From positions 13,403,196 to 13,467,195 of the forward strand of contig NC_048547.1 of NCBI RefSeq assembly GCF_902806685.2: a stretch of DNA of 64,000 bases, written 5' to 3'. Origin of the DNA: Maniola hyperantus (lineage: Eukaryota; Arthropoda; Insecta; Lepidoptera; Nymphalidae). The translations under genes and the position numbers were made by a program. This document shows positions 21,091-31,901 of this stretch, piece by piece. Position 1 is the stretch's first letter. Each line of letters starts with the position of its first letter. The notes under the pieces were generated by a model. It searched no databases. It had not been told where the DNA came from and was given only the letters and a program-made list of their open reading frames with translations.

Positions 21091-21585
21091 TTGTGGGATC
21101 AACTCATCACACTGTAATAATATAAAACTTTAAACCCGTGAACTTTAAAATCAGATGTTTTTGCAGGGTAACTCATAGATATTAGATACCGATATTAGTT
21201 TCTAGTATGTTTCTTTTATTGAGATTGATTGGATATTCAAACAAGAACCAAAGTGCGTTTGTATGGAGCGCGCTAAGAAAACTTCTCTTATAAAAAAAAC
21301 TCAGTTCAAAAATACGTATTCATAAAGTTAGCTATTTTTCAGTTGGCTTTGAAAAAAACAAAGTTTTGCTTTTAAATGAAAATGCTTGAAATTCTTTGCT
21401 GAAAAAACTCCAAGCCAGAGGCGTGGAGGCTTTCAGCCGTTTTATGAGGCATTTTGTTTTTACACGGAGTTTGGCCTATTTTCCTCAAACAAGATATAAG
21501 TAAGCCCGTTTTTAAGAGGAAACTGGAAAGGCTTTGTTAGCAGTTTCTTTTTTAATCAAGGTGAATGACGTACCTACCTACTCGC

Positions 21586-21670
21586 TGATGATACGTCGTA
21601 CGCGTAGATTTAGGTTTTTAAAAATCCCGTGGGAACTCTTTCATTTTCCGGGATAAAAAGTAGCCTATGT
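21586..21670 (-). repeat. Helitron-like fragment
   Basis: GCTGATGATACGTCGTACGC then GGGAACTCTTTCATTTTCCG and AAAAAGTAGCCTATG; truncated where the next repeat starts. Confidence 0.55.
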
Positions 21671-21975
21671 AATTTTTAGGGTTCCGTACCTCAAAAGGAA
21701 ACACGGAACCTTTATAGGATCACTTTGTTGTCTGTCTGTCCGTCTGTCTGTCAAGAAACCTACAGGGTACTTCGTTTTTTTTTTTTTTTTTTAATGAAAT
21801 GAAAATTTATTTATCACAACAATGTCGGTTTACAGTTTAGTGTCGGGAACCCTGAAGTAAGTTTGATAAACCTGTGTCTCAGGGTCCCCGCTCCTCCTCC
21901 TCAGTCTCAAACATAATAGTTGTGTTAACAAAAACTATAAATACTTAAGTCTAAACAATTAGCATGCAGTGTGTC

Positions 21976-21996
21976 GGGCGTGTATGTGTATGTGTA

Positions 21997-22035
<39 letters not shown>

Positions 22036-22084
22036 GTGTGTGTGTGTGTGTGTTTGAGTGTGTGTGAGTATGTGTTCTGTGTGT
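21976..22084. repeat. (TG)n microsatellite in the LINE 3' UTR
   Basis: Interrupted GTGTGT run of about 100 bp. Confidence 0.85.
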
Positions 22085-22221
22085 TTCCTATGTTGTTGAT
22101 TTGATATAGCTTTAATTATTTATTTAAATAATTTATTTATTATTAATTATTTATTTATAAAAGAAATTTAAGTAGATTTTCCGTATCAATATAGTTTAGA
22201 TTATTTAGAAAACTAGTTACT

Positions 22222-22382
22222 GTGGCTAATTCCGATGTACACAATCTCTAAACTAAACTAAAATGGCACGTCTAAATCTATTGCTGTCCCTTTCATAATG
22301 TTGCTTGCGGAAAAGGATAGCTCTAGATTTAGACCTGTTAATTTAGTTTTGTTTAGAGATTGTGTACAAGAGAATCGGCCCC
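22222..22382. mobile_element. Fold-back MITE inserted at the LINE ORF end
   Basis: Arms GTACACAATCTCTAAAC and GTTTAGAGATTGTGTAC, with outer ends GGCTAATTCCGAT and GAATCGGCCCC, around a 90-bp centre. The LINE frame terminates inside its right arm. Confidence 0.75.
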
Positions 22383-24817
22383 AATGTTTGTTTGCATTTA
22401 AAGAGTTGCATGTCGTATATGTTTAAGGTTCTATTTAATTTGTTATATAAGTAGGTTGAAAGATTTTTATATTGTCTGCCAGCAAAGTGGGTCCTATTAC
22501 TTGAAACAGTGTTGATGACTGCGTGGTTACGTCTTCTACCTTGGAGTGATCTATTATATTCAGTAGTGCGGTGAACCCGAGCTATAGTTTGTAAGATGTA
22601 TAGTTGTCTAATGGTTAATAATTTGGCTGTTGCATAGAGACTATGTGTTGGGTACCGGAATGGTCTGAAATACATGACTTTTAATAGGGATCTTTGTGCT
22701 CTCTCTAGGTGAATGAGTTGGGTCTTACATGCACTACCCCAGGCAGGAATACAGTACATTAAATTTGATTGTCCCAGTGCGATATATATAGTTTTTAATA
22801 GTTCAGGTGGTACAACATGGCGTAGTTTTTTAAAGATCCATATAAGATTTCTGGTTCTCTTTATCAGACTGTCTATTTGTTTATACCAGTTTAGATGTCG
22901 ATCAATTATCACTCCTAAATATTTGTACTCTGTTACTTTTTCAATGTTCGGGCAGTCACATATGTCTCCTTGTTGATAATCACAAGCATGGCATTTTATA
23001 ATGAAATTGTCAGACGGTTGAGCTGGTTTTCTAATCGAAAAGGTCATAAATTTGGTTTTCGATACATTTAGTGTCAACACATTGTTGTTTAGCCAATTTA
23101 CAACATCGTTTAGACCTTTCTCAGCATTAACTTTCGCTTCCTCCCAAGTATCACCGTGAAAAATAAAGGCAGTATCGTCTGCATATGAATAAATATTGCA
23201 TTTGTTTTGATCAATGAGAGCGAGGTCGTTTATATATATTAAGAACAGGGTAGGTCCTAAAACACTACCCTGCGGTACACCGTACGTAATTGATGCTTCA
23301 TGACTTCGGGCATCACCAATTTTAACCTGTTGTCTTCTATTTATAAGGTAACTTTTCAGTAGTTGCAACGGAGTACCTCTGATGCCAATTCTATCCAATT
23401 TATCTAACAGTATGGGAATACAGACAGTATCAAATGCCTTGGCCAGGTCCAGAAATACTCCTATGCATTTCTGGCCCTGGTCGAGTCTCCTCGCGATTTC
23501 ACTGGTAAGATCAATTACCGCGTCTTCGGTAGATATACCTTTCCTGAACCCATACTGGGAGTCAGTGAGAATTTTACACTCTTCTAAGTATGTATTTAAT
23601 CTTTTATTTATAATTTTTTCAAAAACTTTGGATAGAATTGGTAACAGGGATATTGGTCTATAATTATCTACAACTTCCTTGCTCCCACTTTTATGGATAG
23701 GATGAATCAGCGATAGCTTAAAAACTTCAGGAAAAATTCCTTGATCAAAACAGGTATTGAAAAGGTGCGTTAGAATAGGGACGAGAATAAGTTTTACGTG
23801 CTTAACGAATTTAGTGGATATATTATCCCATCCAGCGGCACTATTGTTTTTTAGATCTATTATAAAAGAATAGACTTCAATTTCATCTGTACCGATAAGA
23901 CCAAAGGATTTAAGTGGAGCTATAAGCTTACAGTTTGAAGTTGTGCTTGTATATGCTTGCTGATTCCTTAGCTTCTTTTCTGCCAATTGCTTACCCACAT
24001 TGGAAAAGTATTCATTTATACATATCAAAGAATCTTCATGTGATGGTTTTATGTTTAATAGCTCAGTACTATGCTTTTTAGTTTTAGTTATATTAGTTAT
24101 AGATTTGATAGTTTTCCATAATTCCAATGAATTTTTAATAGATTTCTTAATCTCAGTGCGTTCGTAGTTTCTTTTAACTTTTTTCAATAGGTTATTGCAA
24201 AAATTTCTATAGCGTTTATATGTAGTCTTCAATGTAATATTATCAGGGTCTATCTTTAGCTTATATTGCATATTATTTCTATTCCGAATACATTTCATTA
24301 GTCCAGGTGTTATCCATGGTTTCAGGTTACGCTGTATTTTAGGTAAATTTGTTGTAGTAGTATTGTCTTGTATAACTTGCTGAAGTACATTTATTAAGTT
24401 ATTTGCGATTTTGTTAGCATCTTTAATTAAATAAAGGTTGTTAAGATTTGTTTCTTCAAGCTGTTTCATGGCTGTATCTAGGTTTAATTTATGGATCATT
24501 CTATATTTATATTTATTTACTGGTTTAGTTTGTAGCGAAATAAGCACAGCTTGATGGTCAGTTACAGAAGAGTTAAGAACAAGAATTTTTGACTTATTTT
24601 GGGTGCGAATCATGGCATGGTCGAGGCAATTAGTTTCTTTGGTGGGGAATGTATGACCCGGCAGAATACCGTGTTCTACAAGTGCGTTCAAATAAACGTT
24701 TCTATTTCTATCTGTGCTGTCGTTTGCTATGTTTATATTTATATCGCCAGTGATTATTATATTATTGATGTTTTTATATGATTTGAGCAAATTGTATAGG
24801 TTTTGACCTAGAATCAT
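22343..24817 (-). CDS. LINE endonuclease (partial) plus reverse transcriptase ORF
   Basis: The 824-codon frame has no internal stop. Residues 21-27 (ITGDIN) and 84-89 (SVTDHQ) are the C-terminal motifs of an APE-type endonuclease whose first part is missing. RT motifs follow in order: AGWDNI (about 328), LIHPIHKSG..YRPISLLP (370-393), FLDLAKAFD (455-463), GVPQGSVLGP (513-522) and YADD (544-547), then thumb and C-terminal region. It fits the Jockey/CR1 side of non-LTR elements (Daphne-like is possible). The first five codons, including ATG, lie in the host repeat, and the last 13 or so codons and stop lie in a MITE, so neither end is native. Not a host gene, and not expected to be mobile alone. 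Confidence 0.85.
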   Translation of the reverse strand: MILGQNLYNLLKSYKNINNIIITGDININIANDSTDRNRNVYLNALVEHGILPGHTFPTKETNCLDHAMIRTQNKSKILVLNSSVTDHQAVLISLQTKPVNKYKYRMIHKLNLDTAMKQLEETNLNNLYLIKDANKIANNLINVLQQVIQDNTTTTNLPKIQRNLKPWITPGLMKCIRNRNNMQYKLKIDPDNITLKTTYKRYRNFCNNLLKKVKRNYERTEIKKSIKNSLELWKTIKSITNITKTKKHSTELLNIKPSHEDSLICINEYFSNVGKQLAEKKLRNQQAYTSTTSNCKLIAPLKSFGLIGTDEIEVYSFIIDLKNNSAAGWDNISTKFVKHVKLILVPILTHLFNTCFDQGIFPEVFKLSLIHPIHKSGSKEVVDNYRPISLLPILSKVFEKIINKRLNTYLEECKILTDSQYGFRKGISTEDAVIDLTSEIARRLDQGQKCIGVFLDLAKAFDTVCIPILLDKLDRIGIRGTPLQLLKSYLINRRQQVKIGDARSHEASITYGVPQGSVLGPTLFLIYINDLALIDQNKCNIYSYADDTAFIFHGDTWEEAKVNAEKGLNDVVNWLNNNVLTLNVSKTKFMTFSIRKPAQPSDNFIIKCHACDYQQGDICDCPNIEKVTEYKYLGVIIDRHLNWYKQIDSLIKRTRNLIWIFKKLRHVVPPELLKTIYIALGQSNLMYCIPAWGSACKTQLIHLERAQRSLLKVMYFRPFRYPTHSLYATAKLLTIRQLYILQTIARVHRTTEYNRSLQGRRRNHAVINTVSSNRTHFAGRQYKNLSTYLYNKLNRTLNIYDMQLFKCKQTLGPILLYTISKQN

Positions 24818-25229
24818 GAAATTTGGCAGGAAGGGTGGGTCTTATAGCTGGCATTAGGTAGGGGAAAAATCTGAAAACCGTGAATTTGTGGTTACATCAC
24901 ACAAAAAATAATAATTTGTGGTCATAAACTAATAATAAGTATTTTCAATTTTCGAAATAAGATAACTATATCAAGTGGGGTATCATATGAAAGGTCTTCA
25001 CCTGTGCATTCTAAAACTGATTTTTATTTATTTTTATGCATTATAGTTTTTGAGTTATCATGCAAAATGTCGAAAAATACGACTGAATTACGGAACCCTC
25101 GTTGCGCGAGCCTGACTCGCACTTGGCCGGTTTTTTTCATATTCGAATATGACTCCGGTGCAGCGGGATGATTCTGATTAGGTATCTCGCGTACAGGCGT
25201 ACATCTCGTGATCATTGCTGAATGCTGTC

Positions 25230-25376
25230 CAACGTCCGGCTAGCTAGAGACAGACAGCAATAGCCACAAAGCAAAATAAGAGAAGAAGAAGAAGAGAGAC
25301 AGCAGATGAACTGTCGCACATCTACTGCGTCGCGTTGCTGTCGCTACTGCAACGTTTTACGTAATCACCCCGCAGG
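25230..25376. mobile_element. Partial MITE of the GTAATCACCCCGC family
   Basis: It shares GCGTTGCTGTCGCTACTGCA and ACGTAATCACCCCGC with the full copy at 33703-33913; only one terminus is present. Confidence 0.5.
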
Positions 25377-25379
25377 TCT

Positions 25380-26880
25380 ATCATACTAATTTTGGGGCTG
25401 CCATACTGACATTTTTAAAATTGCCGCGCTTTTCCAATCTCTTATATCGCTAGCCAGACTCTAGAGGTCATGACCCTCAGCAATGAGGAATACGATGTAA
25501 GCACATCTACCTGAATTATTTCCATGTCTGCAAGCAGTAGGTACCTAATAAATCTCGTATTACAGACATAATAAGGATACAAAACGACGTACAATACATA
25601 CCTATGTGCATATAAATAACTGGTCAATTGTCAGAATATAATGGAATGTTCCGTAGCCATGCTAGTTCCTAAATACTTTGATACTTTAGTAGTTTTCCAA
25701 AAACTGTCTAAGAGACCTCATGAATACAATCGTGATCTTAAGGGGGCTCGCCGGTGCTTTCTTTATACAAACGTAAGAGTTACTACATTATTTGATACTG
25801 TACGCTCAAAACTAAGTATTATATCGATTAATCTCGTCATTATATAGGTTTATTGATATAAATGAAACATTGAAAAAAATATTGTTTTTAAAGTTACGAG
25901 CCTCAAAAGATTTCTATTTTACCACTAAATTTTTGACAACTTTAAGCGTAAATAAATATGATTAGGGGTATGAAAATACTAAAGAAATTTGACATTAGAC
26001 ATAGTTTATTTATTCTTTAGTTGAAATAACTATACTTTGCAAACATAAACTCAGTAGTTTTTTCTCAACAATACTTGTCCTAAACCCTTGATTTCGGTGA
26101 AAATCATCCCTCTCACCTTTCTCATACAATGTCAAGTGAAAAGCAAATAGGTTCGGTCGAGCGTGCTGCGTAAATATAAATGCTCTTTATTTCCTATGCA
26201 CTGGGAATTTTGAAAATTAGGCCGTGTACCTTGCTTACATTAGCGGAAACCTTTGAAAAAATTGCTTTCTAGGTCCAAGGCCTGGGTTGATGAGTCAGTC
26301 AATGGAGTCAGGACTTGGCTGTGACAAATAACAGAATGCACGAAACTATAAGGATTCCCAATTTTACCGCGGAACCCTAAGAACCTACTTACAGCCAGCA
26401 TGAGTCTCTGGAACTAAATTAGTTAAACTTCAATTTAAGCGCCCAATTGTCATAGCCGACGTCCGTTTGAAAGGACACTAGATAAGACTCGACTCTCAAG
26501 TTTGTACGAGAATTTCGCTTGAACTATTTAACCAAATCAATTTCGAGCTTTCCTATTTTGTTGGAGCTGGTGGGAAATATGAGCAGGCATTTAATCACGT
26601 CTGTTTTCGATATACAATCTATCTATATAATCTGTATCTTTTTTTTTACGCGACGCGCCGCTGGGTCTGTCGCACTAGAGTCGCTGCACAGCGCGTCACT
26701 GCGCTTCGCTTCACAATAAAAAAAAAATTCAGACAGTAACCGTCCATAACCAATTTTAAATTAAATTAAAGTATAGTGAGTAATTAAATTAAGTTATTCA
26801 TTATTAAATTAAATTAAATTATTAAATTAAGTAGGTAACAAAATTATATGGGGAAAAATTTTGGTAAATTAAAGTGGTAA
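25380..26880. other. Stretch without recognised genes
   Basis: Mostly unique AT-rich sequence, with low-complexity TTAAATTAAA runs at 26755-26840. A short GC-rich patch (26655-26705) has no identified function. Confidence 0.45.
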
Positions 26881-27054
26881 TGTTTTACCGTTTTAAAACA
26901 ATATTCTCCCAGCCACGACGTGCTGCAACGCGCGGTGAAGCGATGTGCAGCGCCGCTCTATAGTGCGACATGCGCCATACAAAATAATATTATTTTGACG
27001 CTCTGTGCAGCGACGTGCAGTGAAGCGCAGCGCTTTATGGAAAACGTTGTTTGA

Positions 27055-27298
27055 AATGGAACCAACAAGATAAAGGAGCAACTGCTTTAAATTATAATTG
27101 GTCAGCTCTTGGCCCACATTTCCCAGCAAACAATGATACAGTGATACTGATAGTTGATACCGTGATAGTCAGTCGTTGGCCAGCTGTGTCGGCGACAGGA
27201 CGTGTCGGTGTAGTGAAGTGAACGAACTAAACAACCAATTGGTGCCCATGACGTCTCTAATATAATTGGCACAACCGTCATGTCTAAATTCAAGGTAG
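27055..27298. repeat. Local direct duplication, first copy
   Basis: Nearly identical to 27598-27837 (GATACCGTGATAGTCAGTCG, GTGCCCATGACGTCTCTAAT and the sequence between). This copy has a few extra short insertions. A SINE-3 lies between the two copies. Confidence 0.85.
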
Positions 27299-27334
27299 CT
27301 AAATTTTTTTAAAATATATTTGCCACTTTAACCA

Positions 27335-27540
27335 TAGCTAATATTCCTTTCCAACTAAGCGTAAAGCTTGTGACAGAAAGACAAGAAAATACGTTTATTT
27401 TCCAAACTAATTGTGCTACTATTTGTGCTAGGTACGGGTTCGACAATAGTGCAACGGGTGGGGTTTGAACTGCGGACCTTTCGGATTTCAGTTGGCTCCT
27501 TAACCGTTGAGCTATTGAGGCTATAACAACAAGGCAATCA
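27335..27540 (-). mobile_element. SINE-3
   Basis: In reverse complement: A box TAGCTCAACGGTTAAGGAGC, B box GCAGTTCAAACCCC, then CGTTGCACTATTGTCGAACC and the CTTTACGCTTAGTTGGAAAG tail region. Confidence 0.7.
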
Positions 27541-27597
27541 CGGCTTCTATTAGCTATCAACTCTACCTAATCAAACTTTAGTAAAAACTTAGTTTGT

Positions 27598-27837
27598 TTG
27601 GAACCCACAAGAAGTAGAAGCAACTGCTTTAAAGAATTGGTCAGCTCTTGGCCCACATTTTGCAAACAATGATACAGTGATACTGATACCGTGATAGTCA
27701 GTCGTTGGCCAGCTGTGTCGGCGGCAGGACGTGTCGGTGTAGTGAAGTGAACGAACTAAACAACCAATTGGTGCCCATGACGTCTCTAATATAATTGGTA
27801 CAACCGTCATGTCTAAAGTCAAGGTAATCAAATTGAT
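27598..27837. repeat. Local direct duplication, second copy
   Basis: Second copy of the 27055-27298 segment, offset about 543 bp. Confidence 0.85.
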
Positions 27838-28079
27838 TGTAGCGTTTCGATTTCGTTTTGTGTTTACGTTTTTTGTGACTCCACTCTGTAAGTATCTGTA
27901 AGTATATGTAAATCTTAAGTAGGTATTTTGACTTAACTTCTATACAGGGTTTAACAAGTTTTAAGAGTATCTAACATTTCTTATGATATTTTGGATTAAT
28001 TAGTTGACGAAACTCCTCATAACAACATAACAAGATCGAATAAATTATACTACAGTAACAGAGAGACAGACAAACACTT

Positions 28080-28470
28080 TTTATGTCGGATAAGAATTTG
28101 CATTTGTGATGTAGGTACCTATCTTACTCCGGGATGCAAGCTATGTATGTAGGTTTCGTCTAAATCTGTTAGACAGATGCGCTATTAAAACGTAACAGAG
28201 AGACAGACAGATTTACCGGGATAAAAAGTAGCCCATATCTTTCTTCGGGATGCAAGCTATCTCTATAGGTTTCGTCAAAATCCGCCTCGGGAAACTGGGA
28301 AATTCCTTTGTTGGAATGAGTGTATTATTTTATAATAAAACTAGCGTATGCTCGCGACTTCGTCTGCGTGGACAAAAATCAAACCCCTATTTCACCCCTA
28401 AGGGGGTGAAATAGATAGATGGGCCATTAAAAGACAGACAGACACTTTTTCGCATTTTTAATGTTAGTAA
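28080..28470 (-). repeat. Cluster of Helitron-like fragments
   Basis: Two overlapping partial copies sharing CGGGATGCAAGCTAT (28131 and 28248), then a CTAG end at 28339 followed by GTATGCTCGCGACTTCGTCT and a truncated body. Confidence 0.5.
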
Positions 28471-28580
28471 CTCTTCGTAGTAGTCTTGAGTTCATTCGGA
28501 AGCCGGAAAATCCGCTATACTTGAAATTGCAAATTAATTATTTACAAACCTTTATTAGGTAGGTAGGTAGTAGAGAGAGA

Positions 28581-28811
28581 GAGCCAGCGCGCGCCAGACC
28601 TTCGTTATTTTATAAAAGCTGAAAGGTTCCTGCGTGACTATTATCCCCATCACAAGGAGGAACGATTAGCAACTATGAAGTTTGGATCGTGGTGACTCTG
28701 GCAGATAACACGTAACAAAGGTGTTAAAAGGTGTTCCTCCCAGTGTTGGGGACAATACGCAGAAAACTTTCAGCTTTTATAAAATAACGAAGGTGTGGCA
28801 CACGCTGGCTC
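28581..28811. mobile_element. MITE-C with 40-bp terminal inverted repeats
   Basis: The ends read GAGCCAGCG...CCTTCGTTATTTTATAAAAG and its inverse ...AATAACGAAGG...CGCTGGCTC; 231 bp in total. A fragment of the same element borders the TGCGR array at 40.2 kb. Confidence 0.85.
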
Positions 28812-29104
28812 TTAGTCCAGGGGTACCTTATTAATTTTTTCTTGAATCTTGGTAGCGTTAACGATCCGTACCAGTGGTAAAGTATTAAGTCGTTGTAAAA
28901 GCTACATGAATAAATTATATCTGATATTATTAAGGCATATTTATGTAAACACAGTAAACCTACCTAACCTGTTAACCTACTTTGAAAGTTTTAGTCACAG
29001 CATTACTTAGTTTATTAATTCTTTCATCACAAACAGAATCGAAGATTTATGTAAGTGACTAGCTTGTTGCCGTATGGTGTGCTCTTCACAAATTTTAAAC
29101 CCAT

Positions 29105-29290
29105 AGGACGTTTCTCCACCCATCCGTGATTTTACGGATCCGTGAAAAAATACGAATCGAATATACGTATTTGTATGATGGATTATTCGAAGAATCACGA
29201 ATACGAACCGAATACGGAGTGCACAAAAAGCGATCACGCACTCACCTGATCCAAATCCGTGAATATACGGATAAATAAAATTCCTGCTAC
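29105..29290. repeat. CACGGATCCGTG-type repeat, copy 1
   Basis: Blocks GTGATTTTACGGATCCGTGA, AATACGAATCGAATA and CGAATACGAACCGAATACGG recur at 33325-33490 and 49640-49810. It is internally palindromic. Confidence 0.55.
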
Positions 29291-29400
29291 TTAATAAGTC
29301 AAAAGCTACCATACTGACATCGGTTAAAAACATAAAGAAACGTATTTCCACGGGCTCGGATCGGATAAGTACGTAACCGCGCCGGCCGCCGCCGCGCCGC

Positions 29401-29570
29401 GTGAATTTTCAAAAATCCTTTCTTAGCGGATGTCTACGTTATAATAGCTATCTACATAATTGAACTATTATATGATCTACATGCCTTTCAGCCTGATCCA
29501 TCCAGTAATTTGAGCTGTGCGTTGATAGATCAGTCAGTCAGTTAGTTATATATCTAGATTTAAGATTTAT
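29401..29570 (-). mobile_element. Helitron-like fragment, GTCA subfamily
   Basis: It starts inside the family at GTGAATTTTCAAAAATCCTT and runs to GATAGATCAGTCAGTCAG; the CTAG end is missing. Confidence 0.6.
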
Positions 29571-29639
29571 TTAATTTTGCTACTATTGGCGGAAACTTGA
29601 ATCAAATCCGCTCAACAACAAAATTTAGAAATTTTTGTC

Positions 29640-29822
29640 ATCTTTCTATCTTTGAATCGCTGAATGTGTTGCTGATCGCAAATCTCTGAACCGATTTCGC
29701 TAATTCTTTTTTCATAATACCCCTTGAAGTACGGGGATGGTTCTAACGGAGAGAAAAATTTAAAAAAATCCTGAAAAAGAATCGACTGTTCGTACGGCGT
29801 ACGAAGTTCGCCGGGGCAGCTA
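29640..29822 (+). mobile_element. Helitron-like element, GGCAGCTAG subfamily
   Basis: GTGTTGCTGATCGCAAATCT, then CTAACGGAGAGAAAAATTTA, ending TTCGCCGGGGCAGCTAG next to T. It matches 32535-32703 and, reversed, 62020-62150. Confidence 0.65.
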
Positions 29823-30065
29823 GTTTCAAATAAATTATAGAATGATACCTACCTACTTCACTAACTACCAAGTTTTTGTAAATATTTTTTTAAATGACGA
29901 TCATCATCATTATCTACTAAATTGTAAAGGTACAGTAGTTAGTAGTTATGTATTATTACCGCGACCGGTAAAACGAGTTGATAACTGAGGTGGCTTACTA
30001 TATTCCACGGGCTTCAAAATATATGATTATAGAACTACATAGTATAACACTTTTACATCCATACT

Positions 30066-30280
30066 TCCATACTAATATTATAAATGCGAAAGTGTGTCTG
30101 TCTGTCTGTCTGTCTGCTAGCTTTCACGGCTCAACCGTTCAACCGATTTTGACGAAATTTGGTACGGGGGTTTGCGTCCCGGGGAAGGACAGGCTACTTT
30201 TTTTCCCGGAAAATTGAAGAGTTCCCACAGGATTTTTAAAAACCTAAACCCACGCATACGAAGTCGCGGGCATCAGCTAG
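30066..30280 (+). mobile_element. Helitron-like element, complete
   Basis: TCCATACTAATATTATAAAT start, TCTG repeats, GATTTTGACGAAATTTGGTA, and the end AAGTCGCGGGCATCAGCTAG next to T. The 3' hairpin (stem around GAAG) precedes the CTAG, as in Helitrons. Confidence 0.8.
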
Positions 30281-30483
30281 TACATAATAAACATATTATA
30301 AATAGGTACACAATAAATTAAATTGTTTTGATAGTTCTTGCATTTCACGAAGGCCACTGACTTATGCTTGTGTTGAAGTCGTATCGGTATACGTAAGGTA
30401 CACTAAGGGTGAGATCTTTAGAGTGCACTCTGACTTGCCACGATGATGATGATGGCATTTACACGCATTAGTCCACATCTTGA

Positions 30484-30880
30484 AAAATACTTATCCGATA
30501 TCGATGAAACTTGCATTCTTCCATAAGTTGAAGTAACTATACGCAATTAAAATACTTATCAGATATCGATGAAACTTGCATTCTTCCATAAGTTGAAGTA
30601 ACTATACGCAATTAAAATACTTATCCGATATCGATGAAACTTGCATTCTTCCATAAGTTGAAGTAACTATACGCAATTAAAATACTTATCCGATATCGAT
30701 GAAACTTGCATTCTTCCATAAGTTGAAGTAACTATACGCAATTAAAATACTTATCCGATATCGATGAAACTTGCATTCTTCCATAAGTTGAAGTAACTAT
30801 ACGCATTTAAAATACTTATCCGATATCGATGAAACTTGCAGTCTTCCCTAAGTTGAAGAAACTATACGCAATTAAAATAA
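30484..30880. repeat. Tandem array, six copies of a 65-bp unit
   Basis: Units start at about 30488, 30553, 30618, 30683, 30748 and 30813 with an exact 65-bp period. The unit contains TTATCCGATATCGATGAAAC and CCATAAGTTGAAGTAACTAT. Units 1-5 differ at one or two bases; unit 6 has several changes. There are no spacers, so it is not CRISPR-like. Confidence 0.95.
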
Positions 30881-31307
30881 GAATGTACACTATCCGATAG
30901 TTTTAGAGAAATAGGTACGTGGACAAACATACATTCAACCTTAAAATTTTTGTACATTTAATGGATTTTGTAGCCCTTATAGATTAATAACTACTTATGA
31001 ATATTTATCGCAAATCTAATAATATAATTACATAGATGACAGGTGTCGAATTGATACTTGATATAACCTCCTTTTTTGATGTCGGTTGATAAAAATGGTA
31101 CTTAAGTATCTGGTTTCTTAATTGACGTTGATTAAGATTTATCTGCCGAGAAATCCCCACCATTACGTGATTAAGGAGCCATTACGAAACAAATTTTTAG
31201 CAAAAATGTTAGAATAGATTTTTTATTCACTGTAGTGTTGGGAGAAAGAGACGACAAAATAGCATTGTTGGTTACGATGCGAGCAAAAATCAAAATACCT
31301 ACAGAAA

Positions 31308-31470
31308 ACAATGTAAATCGACCTTTAGAAAGAGACAGCGGTTTTGTAGAGCATTGTTCCTGTGGTTGAGACCGACAAAACTCACATAGGTATGAGTGAC
31401 AGAGACAACGCTCTACGAAGCCGAAATCTCATTCTAAGGGCCGGTGTACATTTTCTGCCGCGTACTGCAC
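31308..31470. mobile_element. Fold-back MITE-A, copy 3
   Basis: Arms with TTTTGTAGAGCATTGTTCC and GACAACGCTCTACGAAGCCG; outer end ACATTTTCTGCCGCGTACTG. Confidence 0.7.
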
Positions 31471-31609
31471 CTAAGTATTTAGCTTAGGTTAAAGGGAAAA
31501 TTCAAATAAATACAGTTTAGAAATTCCTCCTACGGCCTGCACTGATGTCCTTTTTTAGGGTTCCGTTGTCAAAGAACCTTTATAGTTTCATCCAGTCCAG
31601 AAATAGGCG

Positions 31610-31657
31610 TTTGAAATTTGTGTAGTCCACGAGGACGAAGTCGCCAGCATAAGCTAG
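31610..31657 (+). repeat. 3' end of a Helitron-like element
   Basis: TGTGTAGTCCACGAGGACGA to GCCAGCATAAGCTAG. Its CTAG touches the TC start of the next element. Confidence 0.6.
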
Positions 31658-31901
31658 TCCATACTAATATTATAAATGCGAAAGTGTGTATGTCTGTCTG
31701 TCCGTCCGTCTGTCTGTCTGTCTGCTAGCCTTTCACGGCCCATCCGTTCAACCGATTTTGATGAAATTTGGTACAGCGATAGCTTACATCCCGGGGAAGG
31801 ACATTGGCTACAATTTATCCCGGCAAATAGTTTTTTCTGGAGTTTCCACGGGATTTTTAAAAACCTAATTCCACGCGGACGAAGTCGCGGGCATCAGCTA
31901 G
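31658..31901 (+). mobile_element. Helitron-like element, complete
   Basis: It begins TCCATACTAATATTATAAAT directly after the previous element's CTAG and ends GAAGTCGCGGGCATCAGCTAG next to T. Confidence 0.82.

Larger units (their letters stand above)
21775..24802 (-). mobile_element. 5'-truncated non-LTR retrotransposon (LINE)
   Basis: About 3.0 kb ending in a poly-A tail (T run at 21776-21793 on the plus strand). It carries the C-terminal part of the endonuclease and the whole reverse transcriptase. Its 3' UTR holds a (TG)n microsatellite and a later MITE. Insertion into an older repeat is clean on both sides. Confidence 0.88.
21675..25136 (-). mobile_element. GGCCAAGTGCGAGTC element split by a LINE
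   Basis: Left part 21675-21774 ends CTACAGGGTACTTC. Right part 24803-25136 resumes at TTGACCTAGAATCATGAAAT and ends CTCGCACTTGGCCGG. The uninterrupted copies at 34466 and 44954 read straight through ACTTCCCGTTGACCTAGAAT, so the LINE at 21775-24802 inserted exactly there. Confidence 0.88.

Noticed and set aside
29007..29351. 114-codon minus-strand frame
   Set aside because: Overlaps the CACGGATCCGTG repeat; no recognisable protein feature.
30484..30880. Possible CRISPR-like or regulatory repeat array
   Set aside because: Units are contiguous 65-mers with no variable spacers, and the genome is eukaryotic.
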